Below, one piece after another: positions 26,209 through 38,890 of a stretch of DNA of 64,000 nt. The position numbers were made by a program, and so were the translations under genes. The notes under the pieces are model-generated. The model had not been told where the DNA came from. It saw nothing but the letters and a program-made list of their open reading frames with translations, and made no database searches. Location: NCBI GenBank assembly GCA_026413225.1, contig CM048552.1, positions 203,001,553-203,065,552 on the forward strand, written 5' to 3'. This DNA is from Otis tarda (lineage: Eukaryota > Chordata > Aves > Otidiformes > Otididae). The stretch's first letter is position 1; every line of letters starts with the position of its first letter.

Positions 26209-28639
26209 AAGTTATCCGTGATGAGTGACACAGTTTTATACACTTTTGTGGTCTTGTATACGATACGGAAGTCTGTCAGAGGATTTGCAGCTCAACGTCA
26301 TGTTGAATGAATTCTGTCCAGTAATATCGGTGAGGATGAGCTGAAAAAAACCCTGAACTTTCAATTCCTTTTTTTTTTCATTATTCTAAGATTGTAAATT
26401 TCTGCTTCTTCATCACCATCTGCCACTGTCTTAACTATCACAGTGAAAGAGCAAGAATGGCCCCAGCATTAGAAACGGACTTGATCTGTGTGCACTGTCC
26501 CACACGAACAGAGAAGAAGGTTGTCTCCCCCACTGTGGGTGGATCTCTAGGCGTATTTCTGTTGGGCAAGTAATGTTGCAGCTTAACATATCAAAGCTTC
26601 TCTTCATTGACTCAATTAGCAGAAAATTATCTTCTGGTCATTATTTCCAGTGTTACTAGGTTACAAGACAGCATTTAATCAGAAGCCAGGAATAGTGACT
26701 GCATTAATTTTGATCTTATGAATAACTTATGAGACTCCATTTCTCAATATTTCCAAAGTGAATGTTAAAGCCAGAAGCATTTTTGCTAAGAAATGTATTT
26801 TTTTTAACATACTGTAGTTATTTATGATGATAGTGAGAAATTACTTGTGAAGAAATTGCTTTCCTTTGGTTACTTATTTGTGCAGGTAGAGATGGAATTA
26901 AATACAGAGATTTTTTTTTAAGTCATAAAGACTGGACTTTATGGCCTTTATCTTTACAGATCGGGGTTATTTTTAAAGACTGCTGTAAGGCACACATGGC
27001 ATTGGGCTACATTATTTTTGCTTTTGGCTCACTTTTGCTTAGAGTTCTTGTTAGGATGCACGTTTGTTTTGAATGGCAACTTTTTATGTTTGCTTCCTTC
27101 TTTTTAACCTCACATCAGCATTATTTCTAAAAAGATGTATTTTTACCTTTTCCTTTAATATAATCAGGAACAGACTGTGTAGGTACAAGCATCAGTTTTA
27201 TCTTTCTTTGAAAGCGAAGTCACACGCAGCTTTTGAACAGGTTAAAATTTCATTTGGTTGTGTGTATCCTTCGCAAGGTCAGTTCTGATTTTACCCCATT
27301 GCTGTAGGATCATGAGCTTTTTTGTGGCATATATGTTCAGTGTTTAACACATAGATGGTGAATTATATTCACGCCTTTGTTACAGTATTATCATTGCTAC
27401 AGAATTTAAGTCAGCCTAGCTGTGTTTTGCGTATCTGATCTCCTTGTCTGTCCATCTCCATATGAATGCCTTAATCTCTCTATCTCAGTGTCCCCAGTGG
27501 GCAAGCAAACAGATGCAGCACATCTGCAGTCTTAGTTGTTTCTGAGCTCTTATTTGTTTTGTACGTCTTTCCTTTTCGTTCAGTCTTTCTGCTTCTTTCA
27601 AGCAGGGCATCATTCTTTGCCACATGGAGAGCTGCCTGAGCAGTACCATTATTATTGGGATATTTCACTGTTCTTTTGCAACCAATTGCAGAACGCAAGT
27701 AAAAAGTAGGGAGTAAATTCTGAAGAAAATAATTGTTTGCACAAATTTCTCCCCCACCTCTGTGTCTGCAACAGCACTGGAGATGTAGCTTTAGAGTAGC
27801 ATGAGAGCTTCTCTCTCTCTTCCCCTCCCCATTTATAACGAGACATTCCTTCAGGTACCTGGAGGACAGTATTTGAGAAATACTTATTTTTGAAAGGTAT
27901 TCATTGGCCCTGTTCTAGTACATAACTGTATAATTTTAGTGGCAACCACTATGTTTTGTCCTCCCCTAGAACATCTGGATAGACTCATTAAGTTCCTCAT
28001 GGCTGCATAATTAGAGTTATAAGAAATTTTTGTAGGGGGATAAGCAAAATTATGTGTAAATGTGACACATAATTCTTCAGGCCTTCGGCAAACAGCAGAA
28101 GATTCAGAGCCTACCATGCAAGCTTTCAGTTATAGCAGATAATTAACAAACTGGAGACATTAGCGATGGGAAGAAGCTGCTGCATAAAATAAACAAGAAG
28201 GACCAACCTCCGGGGACTTGAGCCTCCTAAATTTTTGGAAGTGCAGACAGATGACAGCCGGTCCCACATAAAGACTGGGAGAAAGTTAACCTATTTGAAA
28301 AAGTTCTGAAGCAGCAGAATGAAGCGTGTTCCATGTCAGCTTTATATCCTGCCACAATGGTGTCTCTGATTCTGCAAAAGAAACTTGTAAACTGAGCGTA
28401 TTGTTTCATTGAACCGTGGTCTGTGGAGGAGAGGTTGACAGAGCTGTACTGCAGTTAGCCAAGCACCTCAAGGATGGTGAGGCCATTCTGTTCCTTCGTG
28501 GACAACCCTGATGTAAACTTGCACTGCTGTCTGATTGAAGTGTCTGGGTATTGGGTATTTTGATACATCCAGGTGCAGGCAGTGTGTTATACCAAAACAA
28601 CTGTCACCAAAGAGCACACTAGCATTTCTTGTTCACATT

Positions 28640-28710
28640 TCAGTTCAGTATTTTAGGATATTTAGTAATATTTAGTACTTTAGTTCAGTATTTCAGTATT
28701 TTAGGTATTC
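28640..28710 (+). repeat. degenerate 'ttcagtatttta' repeat
   Basis: Units related to 'ttcagtattttagg' and 'atatttagta' recur several times. It appears to be a small local expansion with no coding sense. Confidence 0.6.
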
Positions 28711-31700
28711 AGTTATTAACAGAAAGAGACAGGCTGGGAGTTCCCTTGTCTCTGCAGAAGCCACAGCCATTGGGAGACCATGGAGAAGCAACAGATGTGA
28801 ATATCTCAGCCTTACACCAAACCCATTTACACACTGATTCTGCACTGAGTGTTACTGGCTTTGTGAGGAGCTGATCCAAAGGAAAGCAGAGGAACAGGTT
28901 CTTAAAAATCAGTCTCCTGGCTACTGACAGAAGCAGCATAAATTGACCATCAGAGAGGGTTCCTCTTACTTTTCTCTGCATGCTTTGTGCAAGTGAAATG
29001 TTGTTTTGTAGTTTCAGAAGCAGAATAAAGATCAGAAGGGATCTGGAGATTCATATTCTCTCTCTTGACTTTCCCAGCCTTGTGAGAGACATACCTGGAA
29101 CATCTGTTATGAGGTACAATGCATTGCTTTTGATGCTGTGATACAACGGTACTAGTTAGTATGCTGGGAAAAAGCAAGACCGTAATTTTCCACATTCCTT
29201 CCAGCTTCATCTTCACCATATGCACAGGAAGGGTCTAGTGTCCCCTGGAGACTGATTTTACCTTCCACAAACATGGAGCACAGCTTCTACTGCACATGGG
29301 AGCAAAACGCACAAAGGAGTAAAGAGTGGAGAAAGAACGGATCTGTTTACCACTGCAGCCATCCCATGATAACATGAGCTGTTCGGATAGCAAACTAGTG
29401 AGGGGATGTAGTGAGTCATAATCCTCAGAGCAGAGAGAAACAGAATGGAAATAAGAGGTTCTCTGAGCACCACAGAATTTTAGAACAACCCATAATTATA
29501 TCTGACTGTTCCAGCAGCAAAGAAAACTGGATAGTAACAAAGCTAAATGCCAGTGTCTTCCTAACTCACGTCTCAAAAGAGCCAAGAGCACAAAGGATGA
29601 AAAGGCTGCCCTCTGTTCAATTACAGAATGGTCAGAGTCCACGACTTTTGAATGTAGACGGGGATAGATACTAAATTTAGGTTCTTAGCTCATATTTCAA
29701 TGCCTAAATATAAGTGGCCTGATTTTTTCAAAGATGTTGAACAATTCCAGATTCCTCTGATTTTTGTTAGTGCTTAAGAAAAAGACAGACTCTTTTGTTT
29801 AAGTATCTAACAATGGTACTCAGAATTCTACCCTTATAGACCAGGGCACTACAGTCTACTTTGTAAAATATTTGGAGATACCTTTGTGCCTCCCAAAGAT
29901 GGAATATGCTGCAAAAGAAAATAATTTTCCCATCTCTTCCTGTTAATTAAGCAAATGAGGAGCAGAATTCTCATGGCCTTAAGTGTGCAGTAGCTCCCCC
30001 TGCCCCCAAATTCAATAGAAATGCACTAAAAAAGAAGGCTTAATGTAGGAAGCTTCCTTTTCACTAAAAACCTTCTTAGGAGTATAGTACACCTGTAACT
30101 ACACTAGCAGTGAATTAATCTTTTCATTACTTTTAAATAATGAGCCTTCAGTCCTCGATGATTTTCCTGTTGAGGAAAAAATCTGGAACTTATGACATAA
30201 GCAATTTACGTAACACACAGTATATGCCATTATCTTTTGTTTCAGAAGATTTGTGACTCTGTGAAGGAAGAACCAGGAAGACAAAGTTCCTGTAGTTTTT
30301 GGACCCCCGTTGCCTTCTGGAATAGTCCCTTGAGCATTTTGGGGTCACATACACACACACAAAAAAAGAGGAAGTCTGGAAAATAACACAGTGTACAAGA
30401 CAATACAATAAATAATGTAGTGCATAAGTAGAGCTGGATAAAGTTCTCTCCAAGAAACTTAAGTTGACACTATTAGAAAGTCATCAAAGTAATACACTTG
30501 GTGAAGTGTAACTGAATTTGTCAAATCTCATTTGAAAACAAAAAAAAACCCCAAGCAAACCGAACAACCCCTTTTTCCAAGTGGCATTCTGAAAACAGAA
30601 AAAGGGAGGAAGGAGTGAGGAAGGAAGGCTATATCTATAAATCACTTCTCTGAGTCTGAGAATATCTCAGTTTATTCTGTTAATTTCAGAATCTCCCAGA
30701 AGAGTTGACAATTCTAATTTGTTGAGTTCCCTACCATCACGTTACCCCATACAAGAAACCATTTGACTGCGAATGTCGGAAACTCAGGGTTTAATAATAG
30801 CAATTAAAATAGCACAAATCAACATTCCCTAGTTTACCTACCTGCCTGCCCAGGGGATTAGAGTCAACATTTGACTTTCCCTTTGATGTTTTATCCTTTA
30901 TATGACAGTTTCCTAGGAATGGCAAATTTGGAACACCCTCTATGAAAATAGTACAAAAGAAAGCTAGAATGAGGTTATTTCTTCAAGTACAACTGGAACA
31001 GCCTGCTTGGCTCCAGTATTAACATGCTGAGTACCTGGTAAAATCTAGGTATGTAAAGATGGCATTAATTTGATAAAATAAATTGATTTAATCTAATAAT
31101 AAATTTTATTGATGGTGACTTGGCAGGTGAAAGTACAAATGAAGATGACTTTGAAACCTTTACATGTTTTCTGAAAAAAGTACAATTATCTGATGACAAT
31201 TTCATCATAATCTTTCATCTTAAGAACGAAAAACTAAATAAATTGAACTGAGGTTATATAATTTACAAAATACATACATAGATTTCAATGTAACCCATGG
31301 AACATTAATTATAGCACTTATTTCACAGCTGTTCTATGAAAGCTCAAATAAAATGTGTCTACAATTAAAACTGAATATATACTGACTTCATTAACTTAAC
31401 AGCTGCACCAATAACCAATACCAAGGAACATACCCTACTTTGTTGATATCTTTATACCATCTGCAACAATCAAAAGTATTGGGTTTTAAAGCGGATGATA
31501 TCTTACCAGCGTTGTGATCACAGCTACCACAATATGCTTACACATGCTACTAAAGTGAATTGATCTATTTCAAGGCAACTTCAAGGGCTATGTGCTGCAA
31601 GACAATTTCCTAAACACAAGTGTGTTTGCCAGAGAGTCAGAAACAGAAATTCCTAGCGGCTTTTTTCCAATTCTGATGTGCTGGAACATGAATTTCTCAT

Positions 31701-33159
31701 GTGTCTAAACAAAAAGAAATTCAAATTCAACTTTGGAGAAAAAATGGGGGAGGAGACTGAAGTAGCATAGGAAACTTTTATGCTAACAGTTATTTTTTAT
31801 TGTTTTGACATTGCAGCTCTGTCATTTTAACCCATATTTCAAAGTGTAACTTCCACCTTTAAAAAGAACCCCCCAGAACACACATGCAAAAGCCTGAGGA
31901 AACCCATAATATAGAATCATAAAGACATTCAAGCAAATGTATTAGAGTTTTAAATCTGCTTCACAAACTCTCCTAACATGAAAACAGTAACAGATAACAA
32001 GAGGCATAAAACCATAGACCAGCAAGGCATTACATTTATACAGGACTGTGTTTTAAGTGATGGGTCCTCTCCCAGGCTCTGGTTTGGGCAAATGTTTGTT
32101 ATATCCTTACACAATTGGGTCCCCTCTGTCTGTATAATTCTTCCAAATTTCCAGTACAAGTCCTAATTTTCCATTATTACCTTTCCTGCCTTCTTTCCTC
32201 ATTTCTGTTATTCCATGCCCTTCTTGTCTTTTGGTCACAATTTATGACTTGTGTAGCCTTCACAGCTCTAATTCTGATGTTCCATATGTTCCTCTCCCCG
32301 GAATCCATTTCCTTGCTTATTAATTACAATCTCTTCTCCATCCTCAACCTTCCTGCTCTCTCTATCTCAGGTTCCTCATCCCAGCCTGCCCCTTCCCTCA
32401 ACAGTTACCTCTTGCCTCCTGTTTTTTGTCCTTACCTCACATGACTTAATGCTTTTTTCATATTTCTCGTGCTTCAGTATCACTTGAGCACCAGCAAAGA
32501 AATACTTTCAAGCTCTACGAAAATAATGTGTTAGTTCAAAAGTTCACATCCTGTGGCCCATATTAACTGGTATTGAAATTCATGAAAAGTCTTCCTTGGT
32601 CATTGTAAATGTGGTCTGGACTGTGCTCAGTCACTCTCCAGGTGTGAAACTTGCTCAGACAAACCAAAGCTCTGAGTTAGAAGGCAGAAACTGTGAGGAA
32701 CGTATTTGTCAAACCCTTAGGACTTTCCAATCTACTATGGAGCTTTATTTTTCAGGGATTTACAGCATGGAAAAATGCAGTTTTTTCACTGGGATGGTGT
32801 CAGACACACCTCTAACTTAAACCCATGTTCTGCTGAAAGGCCAAGCTCTTGTAAAGTGGTCTTAATGTAACTGCTGAATTTGTTGTACTTTAACATCAGT
32901 GAAAGAGTATTTTTCTGTTAGCTTTTGTTCAGAATTTTGCTGAAACATTTGTAAATAAATTAAAATAAATCATCTTCCTGACAGACACCCAGTGGAGAAA
33001 ATTTCAATCCAAATGTAAAATTTTGGCAAAGTTAAAAGCAGCTTCAATCAGAATCTTCTAATGAGAAGTATCAAGCAAGAATAACTCCAAAGACACTGCC
33101 AGCTCCATCTATAATAAAATCTTTGTGTATTAAATTATCAGCTCTGTTATTATGAAATA

Positions 33160-33195
33160 ATAAATGAAAGTGAATAATTAATGAAAGTGAATATT
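33160..33195 (+). repeat. short tandem duplication 'aatgaaagtgaata'
   Basis: Two adjacent copies of aatgaaagtgaata separated by a few A/T bases. A small local duplication in AT-rich DNA. Confidence 0.6.
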
Positions 33196-33339
33196 AAACA
33201 TCTGTTTTCCTTTCAAAGTGTTAACATAAAGGATGTAAGAGCTTTTAAAAAGTTGTCCTATGTTAGTCTTCTTTGTAAAGATGTGACAGGACGGATAACA
33301 GTTTAGTTTTTTCATCCACAGCAGTATGTGTTCCTTTAA

Positions 33340-33690
33340 CCAGGAATGGCCACCCAGCTGGATAGATCACTGCTTTGCCGCTTGTCCCTGGGGGCTAGAG
33401 GCTGAGTTAGGAAGCATCCTCTGAAGAGAACTGCCGGTCTCCAGGAGCAATCGAAATGCCGGGGGAGAAAAGATTGTGGGAAGTTTCATTTATCTCTTCA
33501 AGTCAAGCAGGGAGGGACAGACAGACAGAGACAGCCAGCACGGAAAATGCAGTGTGGTAGAGGCTTCTGAGAGCGAGCTCGCTGCTGGGCCTCAAGGAGA
33601 GAGAAACTCTTCATAGCTTTGATAGCCACTGCGGGATTTGCTGTGGAAAAGGCAGCAGCACTCTGCAAGGACATAACAGGATGTGGGGAG
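33340..33690. other. GC-richer patch, possible exon or regulatory element
   Basis: This stretch stands out from the AT-rich flanks by higher GC, a few CpGs, a (GACA)n run at about 33,516-33,534 and a 12-bp palindrome agcgagctcgct at 33,572-33,583. No convincing open frame is present. It could be a non-coding exon, a minor promoter or a conserved regulatory element. Sequence alone does not decide. Confidence 0.35.
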
Positions 33691-34409
33691 GTTTTTGTTG
33701 TTGGGTTTTTTAAATCTTGTTCTCAGTTTTCATTATTCTAAAAAGGCTGTTTTCTAGTTTATGTTTCAATGAAAACAGGCTTTTGAGCTTCAGAGGGCAT
33801 TGATGCTTTTGGAGAGTGTCTCTTGCTGTAAAAAAACCGAGGAGACAGATTCGCCTCAGAGCTCTATCTTAAGGTTCCACCTCAGAAGTTTTACTAAAAA
33901 AAACACCAAAGTTGTTACTTGTACTCTGTACTCAACTACTTCTAAATGATTAAGCAAAGGATGCGTTAAGTGTTTAGTGTTTAGTAGCATTTCATTTATT
34001 GTTGTGAAACATCAGTCAATTAGTGTAAAGCACCTTTACTATAGAAAAGATTGGAAACAGTGTTATAAAATTACCTAAAATCTGTCATATAAAATTTGCA
34101 TTATCATAGGATTAAGGTTTTGACAAATACATTTTTGGTTTTGATTGAACAGACTGAAAGCAAAACAGTTTATATGTGAAAGACGTTTTGGCAGATCTAT
34201 AGCCAAGTACCATTTAGTGAAATTTAAAGAGTGATGACAACATGTAAGAATTTTTTTAGAATACTAATAACATAAATTAAAAGCAGAAGCAATTTGTTAA
34301 GAATTAAATTACATACTCTGCATGTGCCGTAAAAGTGCTTTGAGCCCCTCAAAAGGTTTTATATTCTTATGGAGAGTATACATGCTAATTGAATAATAAA
34401 CTTAGAAAT
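33691..34409. other. AT-rich spacer, nothing recognised
   Basis: No gene, repeat family or regulatory signature seen. Composition returns to the AT-rich background. Confidence 0.5.
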
Positions 34410-34660
34410 AGAATAATAGAATCATAGAATTGTTACGCTTGGAAGGGATCTTCAAAGGCCATCTAGTCCAGCCCCCCTGCAAGGAGCAGGGACATCTCCA
34501 ACCAGATCAGGTTGCTCAGAGCCCCATCCAACCTGGCCTTGAACGTTTCCAGGGATGGGGCATCCACCACCTCTCTGGGCAACCTGTGCCAGTGTTCCAC
34601 CACCCTTAGTGTAAAATAGTTTTTCCTTATATCAAGTCTGAATCTACTTCCTTCTGTTTT
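34410..34660 (-). mobile_element. CR1 LINE 3'-end fragment
   Basis: Reading on the minus strand gives the standard CR1 3' end. On the plus strand it starts with the inverted tail 'agaatcatagaattg', then 'catctagtccagcccccctg', 'caacctggccttgaacg', 'cctctctgggcaacctg' and 'ccacccttagtg'. About 250 bp remain, 5'-truncated, with no reverse transcriptase coding part. Confidence 0.95.
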
Positions 34661-37600
34661 AAGAAATAGTGTTTTCTAAAGCATTCTAGTCTATTTTCTC
34701 CATAAGAGATTCAAGACACTGATAGGCTAATCCTGCTCATATTAGGTACGTAATGCATGTGACATAAATGGCATAATTAAGTTTTTACTGTACTTCATAG
34801 ATTTTAATGTACACTTTAAATGTCATGATACTATGAGAAGCAGCTATAAAAAAATGCCATCTTGGTGCTTTGTATTTATGTCCCTGTCAGGGACTTTCAT
34901 AGCAGTTTTGGAAGTCTGAAGGAGTGTTAAATGCAACTATTGCCATCTCAGGATGGTGTGGGAATATCTTTCTACCTGACACATCCTCCTCCTCCACCAG
35001 TGCCAATTATAACAGAAATGGACTCCAAGGATTACTGACAAATTCCTTGATGATGTGTGAGAGCTGCCATTGCCCATGTAGAATGACTCTGCAATGCTGA
35101 CAATGTGTGAAAGGTGTATGTCTTGGCTGTTAAATATACTTAATAACAGTATGTCATTTTTGTGTCATCTCTTGTACCTTGAGAAGAGCCATATTTTCTC
35201 TGTATATCCATTTGTGACAATTTTCTGAGTGTCAGTGTGACTGAAGGTTTGCGGTTCCAACAGCAGGTCCACATTGTCCATTTATATTTGCATATTAGTA
35301 ATGGCAGCAGTGAAATGTATAGGATTGCTAATTATGTTTGCTGTGTGCATACCAGGAATTAAATTACATCGATCTGGATTACTAAGGTGCCAATAAAAAG
35401 CAAACCTGTGGCAGGCATTGAGGAATTAGTCACACTTAAAACTTTTAGTTCCTTTTTAATTAGCGATGCTGAATCTAGTTTGATTATATTATGAAATCAA
35501 TCATAATAAATGCAGTTGGAAATATATATAATATCACTGGTGATTCAAATGTGAAGAAGGTTGATTTTAGGCATTTACATTGGGTTTTGCAAAGTACCTG
35601 GAACTTTTATGGATTGGGGTTGGACTAGATGAGGGGTTGGACTAGATGATCCTTGAGGGTCCTTTCCAACCCTAATCTTTCTATGATTCTATGGATTATT
35701 TCCTTCGGAACCTGCAAAGAAGAGTATTAATAGTTCTGAAAAGAAGAGTATTCGTATTTCTGAAATTGTGTAAGGTATTATGGAAATCAGCCAAGTTCAC
35801 AGCTATGGCTGATGCACCTATTAAGGACCTTATCAGAATTTTCTTAGAGTCAAGGATGACTCATATTAATTTTACTAGCTTTTAAACAACACCTCTAATC
35901 CTCTTGCAAATCAGTTGGTAAAATTGAGGTATATTGTCAAACATTTATACTTGCTGTATGGGAAAAGGAGTACTTCATTGTGTATTGCTGTCCTTATATC
36001 CTTATTGGTCACGACAACAAGGTCTTAAGAAGATTAAAGGAAGTAAGAAGAACTGCAGGTTTCCAGGACAGATTTAATTCTCCAAATTCCATGAACCACC
36101 TCCTCCTATTTCTGTAGGTTTATGCAGGGAGGAAACTGAAATTATGCTCTGAAAGTGCTGCACTTTTCAAGTCTCTATAAAATCTCAATGACTGATCAGT
36201 TGTATCTCTGATATCTTGTAGTTAAAGCACTGAACCAGTTTTCATGAGATCTAGGTTCAGTTTCTTGCCCTGCCATAAACCCCTTGGATGGCCCTGGACC
36301 AGTAATATGGTTTTTCAGTTCTTCATACTTACTTTTCCTAGCTTTATCAGAATAAAGAGTATATTTTTCTGAGCTGCAAGACTATCTAGTAACAATTCCT
36401 ATTACGTATTCATAGAAGTGTTTAATGTAACAGTCTAATTTTGGATATTACTTAGGGATAGGATCTCTAGATGTCTGTTTCATGTATAGGGATTTTTTCA
36501 CTTTCTTTCATGGTAAGTTGCAGATTTCTTTATTAATTGATACCTAGGAATAATGCTTTAGCTCTGGAAATAACTATGCAATTAATTTAATACAATAAAC
36601 TGATCAGAATATGTTTGTTTTGAATTATATTCCTACACATGAATGTTAATTAAAATTCATTGCTGCTGATGATAACATTATTAACATGTATACAGTGTAC
36701 AGTTAACAGAAACAGAAGTAGAGGCAATTAGTGGAATTAGGTGGTTTTTCTACCAAGAAACAATATCCTGAATGGTAATTGCTTATATTCATAAATTCTC
36801 TGCAGATATTACTAATAGCATCATTAAATCAATGTAACACCACTTTAGAAACACTAAATAGATATAGTGATTGGGAACTTGATAGAGACTCCATTATTTA
36901 TTTTTTAAATTGTGTATGACTGTCAATAGAGTTGGCTAGTTTTGGGTGGCAGTTGCGATCTGGCTTTGTGTTTTGCATCACATAAAGTAAGTTAGTCTAT
37001 ATGAAAGTCTGTTGCTGCCAAGTTATTGCTTCCCTGGTGCTTTTGAAGCATTCGTTGTCTTATTAAGTGACAACTGTGTAAGTGTGTATGTTCATCTGAA
37101 TGTTCTCACCTATTTTCTCAGAACTGTAATTTTTGGCACCACTTGAATTATTGTGCACATTTATTTTATCATGTTTGGTATCTTGGCCGGGTGGTAGAAA
37201 CTCTGGCAAGAATAGGTAAGCACGGGAAGAAATTTTTCTGTTTCACAGAAGATCAAGTAAAGCCAACAATAAGTTAAATTAATTTTATAGCCCTTCTCTG
37301 CCTCTTCTGTATTGGGGAAGGAGTGAGGGACTGTGGCAGCTGTGAATGCCCCTGAGGTGCTGTGGTTTCACCCAGCTGTGTGCACTGAGGGACTGTGTAA
37401 CCCATAGTCCTGTCCATCCATACTACAGTGCAATCACACCAAAACCCCTGGAAATCCCAGTCTTTTTCTTCTCTTTTAGTGATATCCCAACTACAATTTT
37501 ACAAGGATTAATTCTCCTGACGTTTCTGAGAGACAGATATAGTAAATAAGTTTACAGAGGGGCATGCCATGACAGGAGAGTTAAAAGGTTTCCCCAGAGG

Positions 37601-38243
37601 TGTTACACTCTGTGTGAGACAATTTACAGTTTAGCAAGCCTGACTGCCAAACCCTGCACTCAGACCGCAAGTACAAAAGACTCCTTGAAATTTAGCCACT
37701 TATTTTTAATAATGTAAATAGTGTGTTATTATTGCAATGATTTTAAATTATCTAGGTTATCATATTGTGGGCAGAAAGATGTAGGAGATATGTGCTATAT
37801 AAACCCTTCTGAGGATAATCTGGAGTAAAAATCAATGCTGGAAAAATTAGGTGTATGTGTTTAAGGAACCTAAACATGGCATTTTATCACACGAATGGTC
37901 ACCTTGTACTGATGGAGCAAGTTGACTGATTAAAGTCAACGTTAGGCAAGGACTATGCTAACACAAAGAGAAAACTAGAATTAATATTGAAATTACTGAT
38001 ATTTATATATTGTCAATACACCTTTATATGCTTGTGTTGTACTCCTAGAAGGACAATGAAAGATGCTGACAAGTCTTTAATTCAAACTTAAAAGGTGATA
38101 CTTACCTGGTGAGCATGCATTTAGGACAGTTAAATGTTACATAAGTTGACAGTAGTTGAAGTGTCTGCCAATTTTGGAGCTTTCAGAAGATGCCCTTCCA
38201 TGTGTATGCCATAAAACAGTTTTCCAAGGACATCCAGCTGTCA
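34661..38243. other. AT-rich non-coding region with enhancer-like stretches
   Basis: No open frame above 67 codons apart from antisense shadows. Stretches at 35,240-35,520 and 36,590-36,860 contain octamer-like and TAAT-type motifs of the sort seen in conserved vertebrate enhancers. A short CR1 remnant lies at 35,615-35,694. No gene recognised. Confidence 0.5.
35615..35694 (+). mobile_element. short CR1 3'-end remnant with internal duplication
   Basis: About 80 bp of CR1 3' end ('ggactagatgatccttgagg', 'cctttccaaccctaatc', 'ttctatgattctatgg'). A 17-bp piece, ggggttggactagatga, is present twice in tandem (35,616-35,632 and 35,633-35,649). The duplication is not part of the CR1 consensus as I know it, so it arose at or after insertion. 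Confidence 0.9.
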
Positions 38244-38248
38244 TTGGG
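38244..38248. repeat. target-site duplication, left copy (TTGGG)
   Basis: The five bases ttggg directly precede the TG start of the solo LTR. The right copy at 39,200-39,204 reads ttggt, one mismatch, as expected for an older insertion. Confidence 0.6.
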
Positions 38249-38381
38249 TGTGGTGGGTTTACCCTGACTGGATGCCAGGTGCCCACCCCATCTGCTCTAT
38301 TGCTCCCCTCCTCAGCTGGACAGGGGAGAGAAAATTACCATCATGGGCAAAACAGACTCGACTTGGGAAAAATTACTTTAA

Positions 38382-38387
38382 TTTATT
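38382..38387 (-). terminator. LTR polyadenylation signal AATAAA
   Basis: The minus strand reads AATAAA within the solo LTR, about 135 bp from its 3' end. It supports the orientation assigned to the LTR. Confidence 0.6.
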
Positions 38388-38589
38388 GCCAATCAAATCA
38401 GAGTAGGATAACAAGAAATAAAACCAAATCTTAAAAAACCTTCCCCCCACACCTCCATTCTTCCTAGGCTCAACATCACTCTCGAATTCTGTCTCCTCCC
38501 TAACAGTGGTGTAGGGGGATGGGGAACGGGGGTTGTGGTCAGTTCATCACACATTGTTTCTGCCGCTCCTTCCTCCTCAGGGCAAGGAC

Positions 38590-38890
38590 TTATCACACTC
38601 TTTCCCTGCTCCAGCATGGGTCCCTTTCTCACGGAGTGCAGTCCTTCAGGAACAGACTGCTCCAACGTGGGTCCACCGTGGGGTCACAATCCCTGACAGT
38701 AAATCTGCTCCAGCATGGGCTCTTCTTGCCATGGGTCCACAGGTCCTGCCAGGAGCCTGCTCCAGCGTGGACTTCCCACGAGGCCACAGACTCCTTCAGG
38801 CATCTGCCTGCTCCGGCATGGGGTCCTCCACGGGCTGCAGGTGGATTTCTGCTCCTCTGTGGGCCTCCGTGGGCTGCAGGGGAATCTTGT
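38590..38890. repeat. degenerate internal repeats in the solo LTR
   Basis: Units of about 45-60 bp built around 'tgctccagcatggg' and 'tgctccagcgtgg' recur about five times in this part of the LTR, with gradual divergence. They lie in the U3-like part and explain the long accidental open frames here. Confidence 0.7.

Larger units (their letters stand above)
26209..33335. other. AT-rich non-coding region, no gene recognised
   Basis: No open frame above 91 codons and no recognisable protein domain. A degenerate short repeat of 'ttcagtattttagg' type lies at 28,640-28,710. I saw no further CR1 or LTR sequence. The region is compatible with an intron. Confidence 0.55.
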
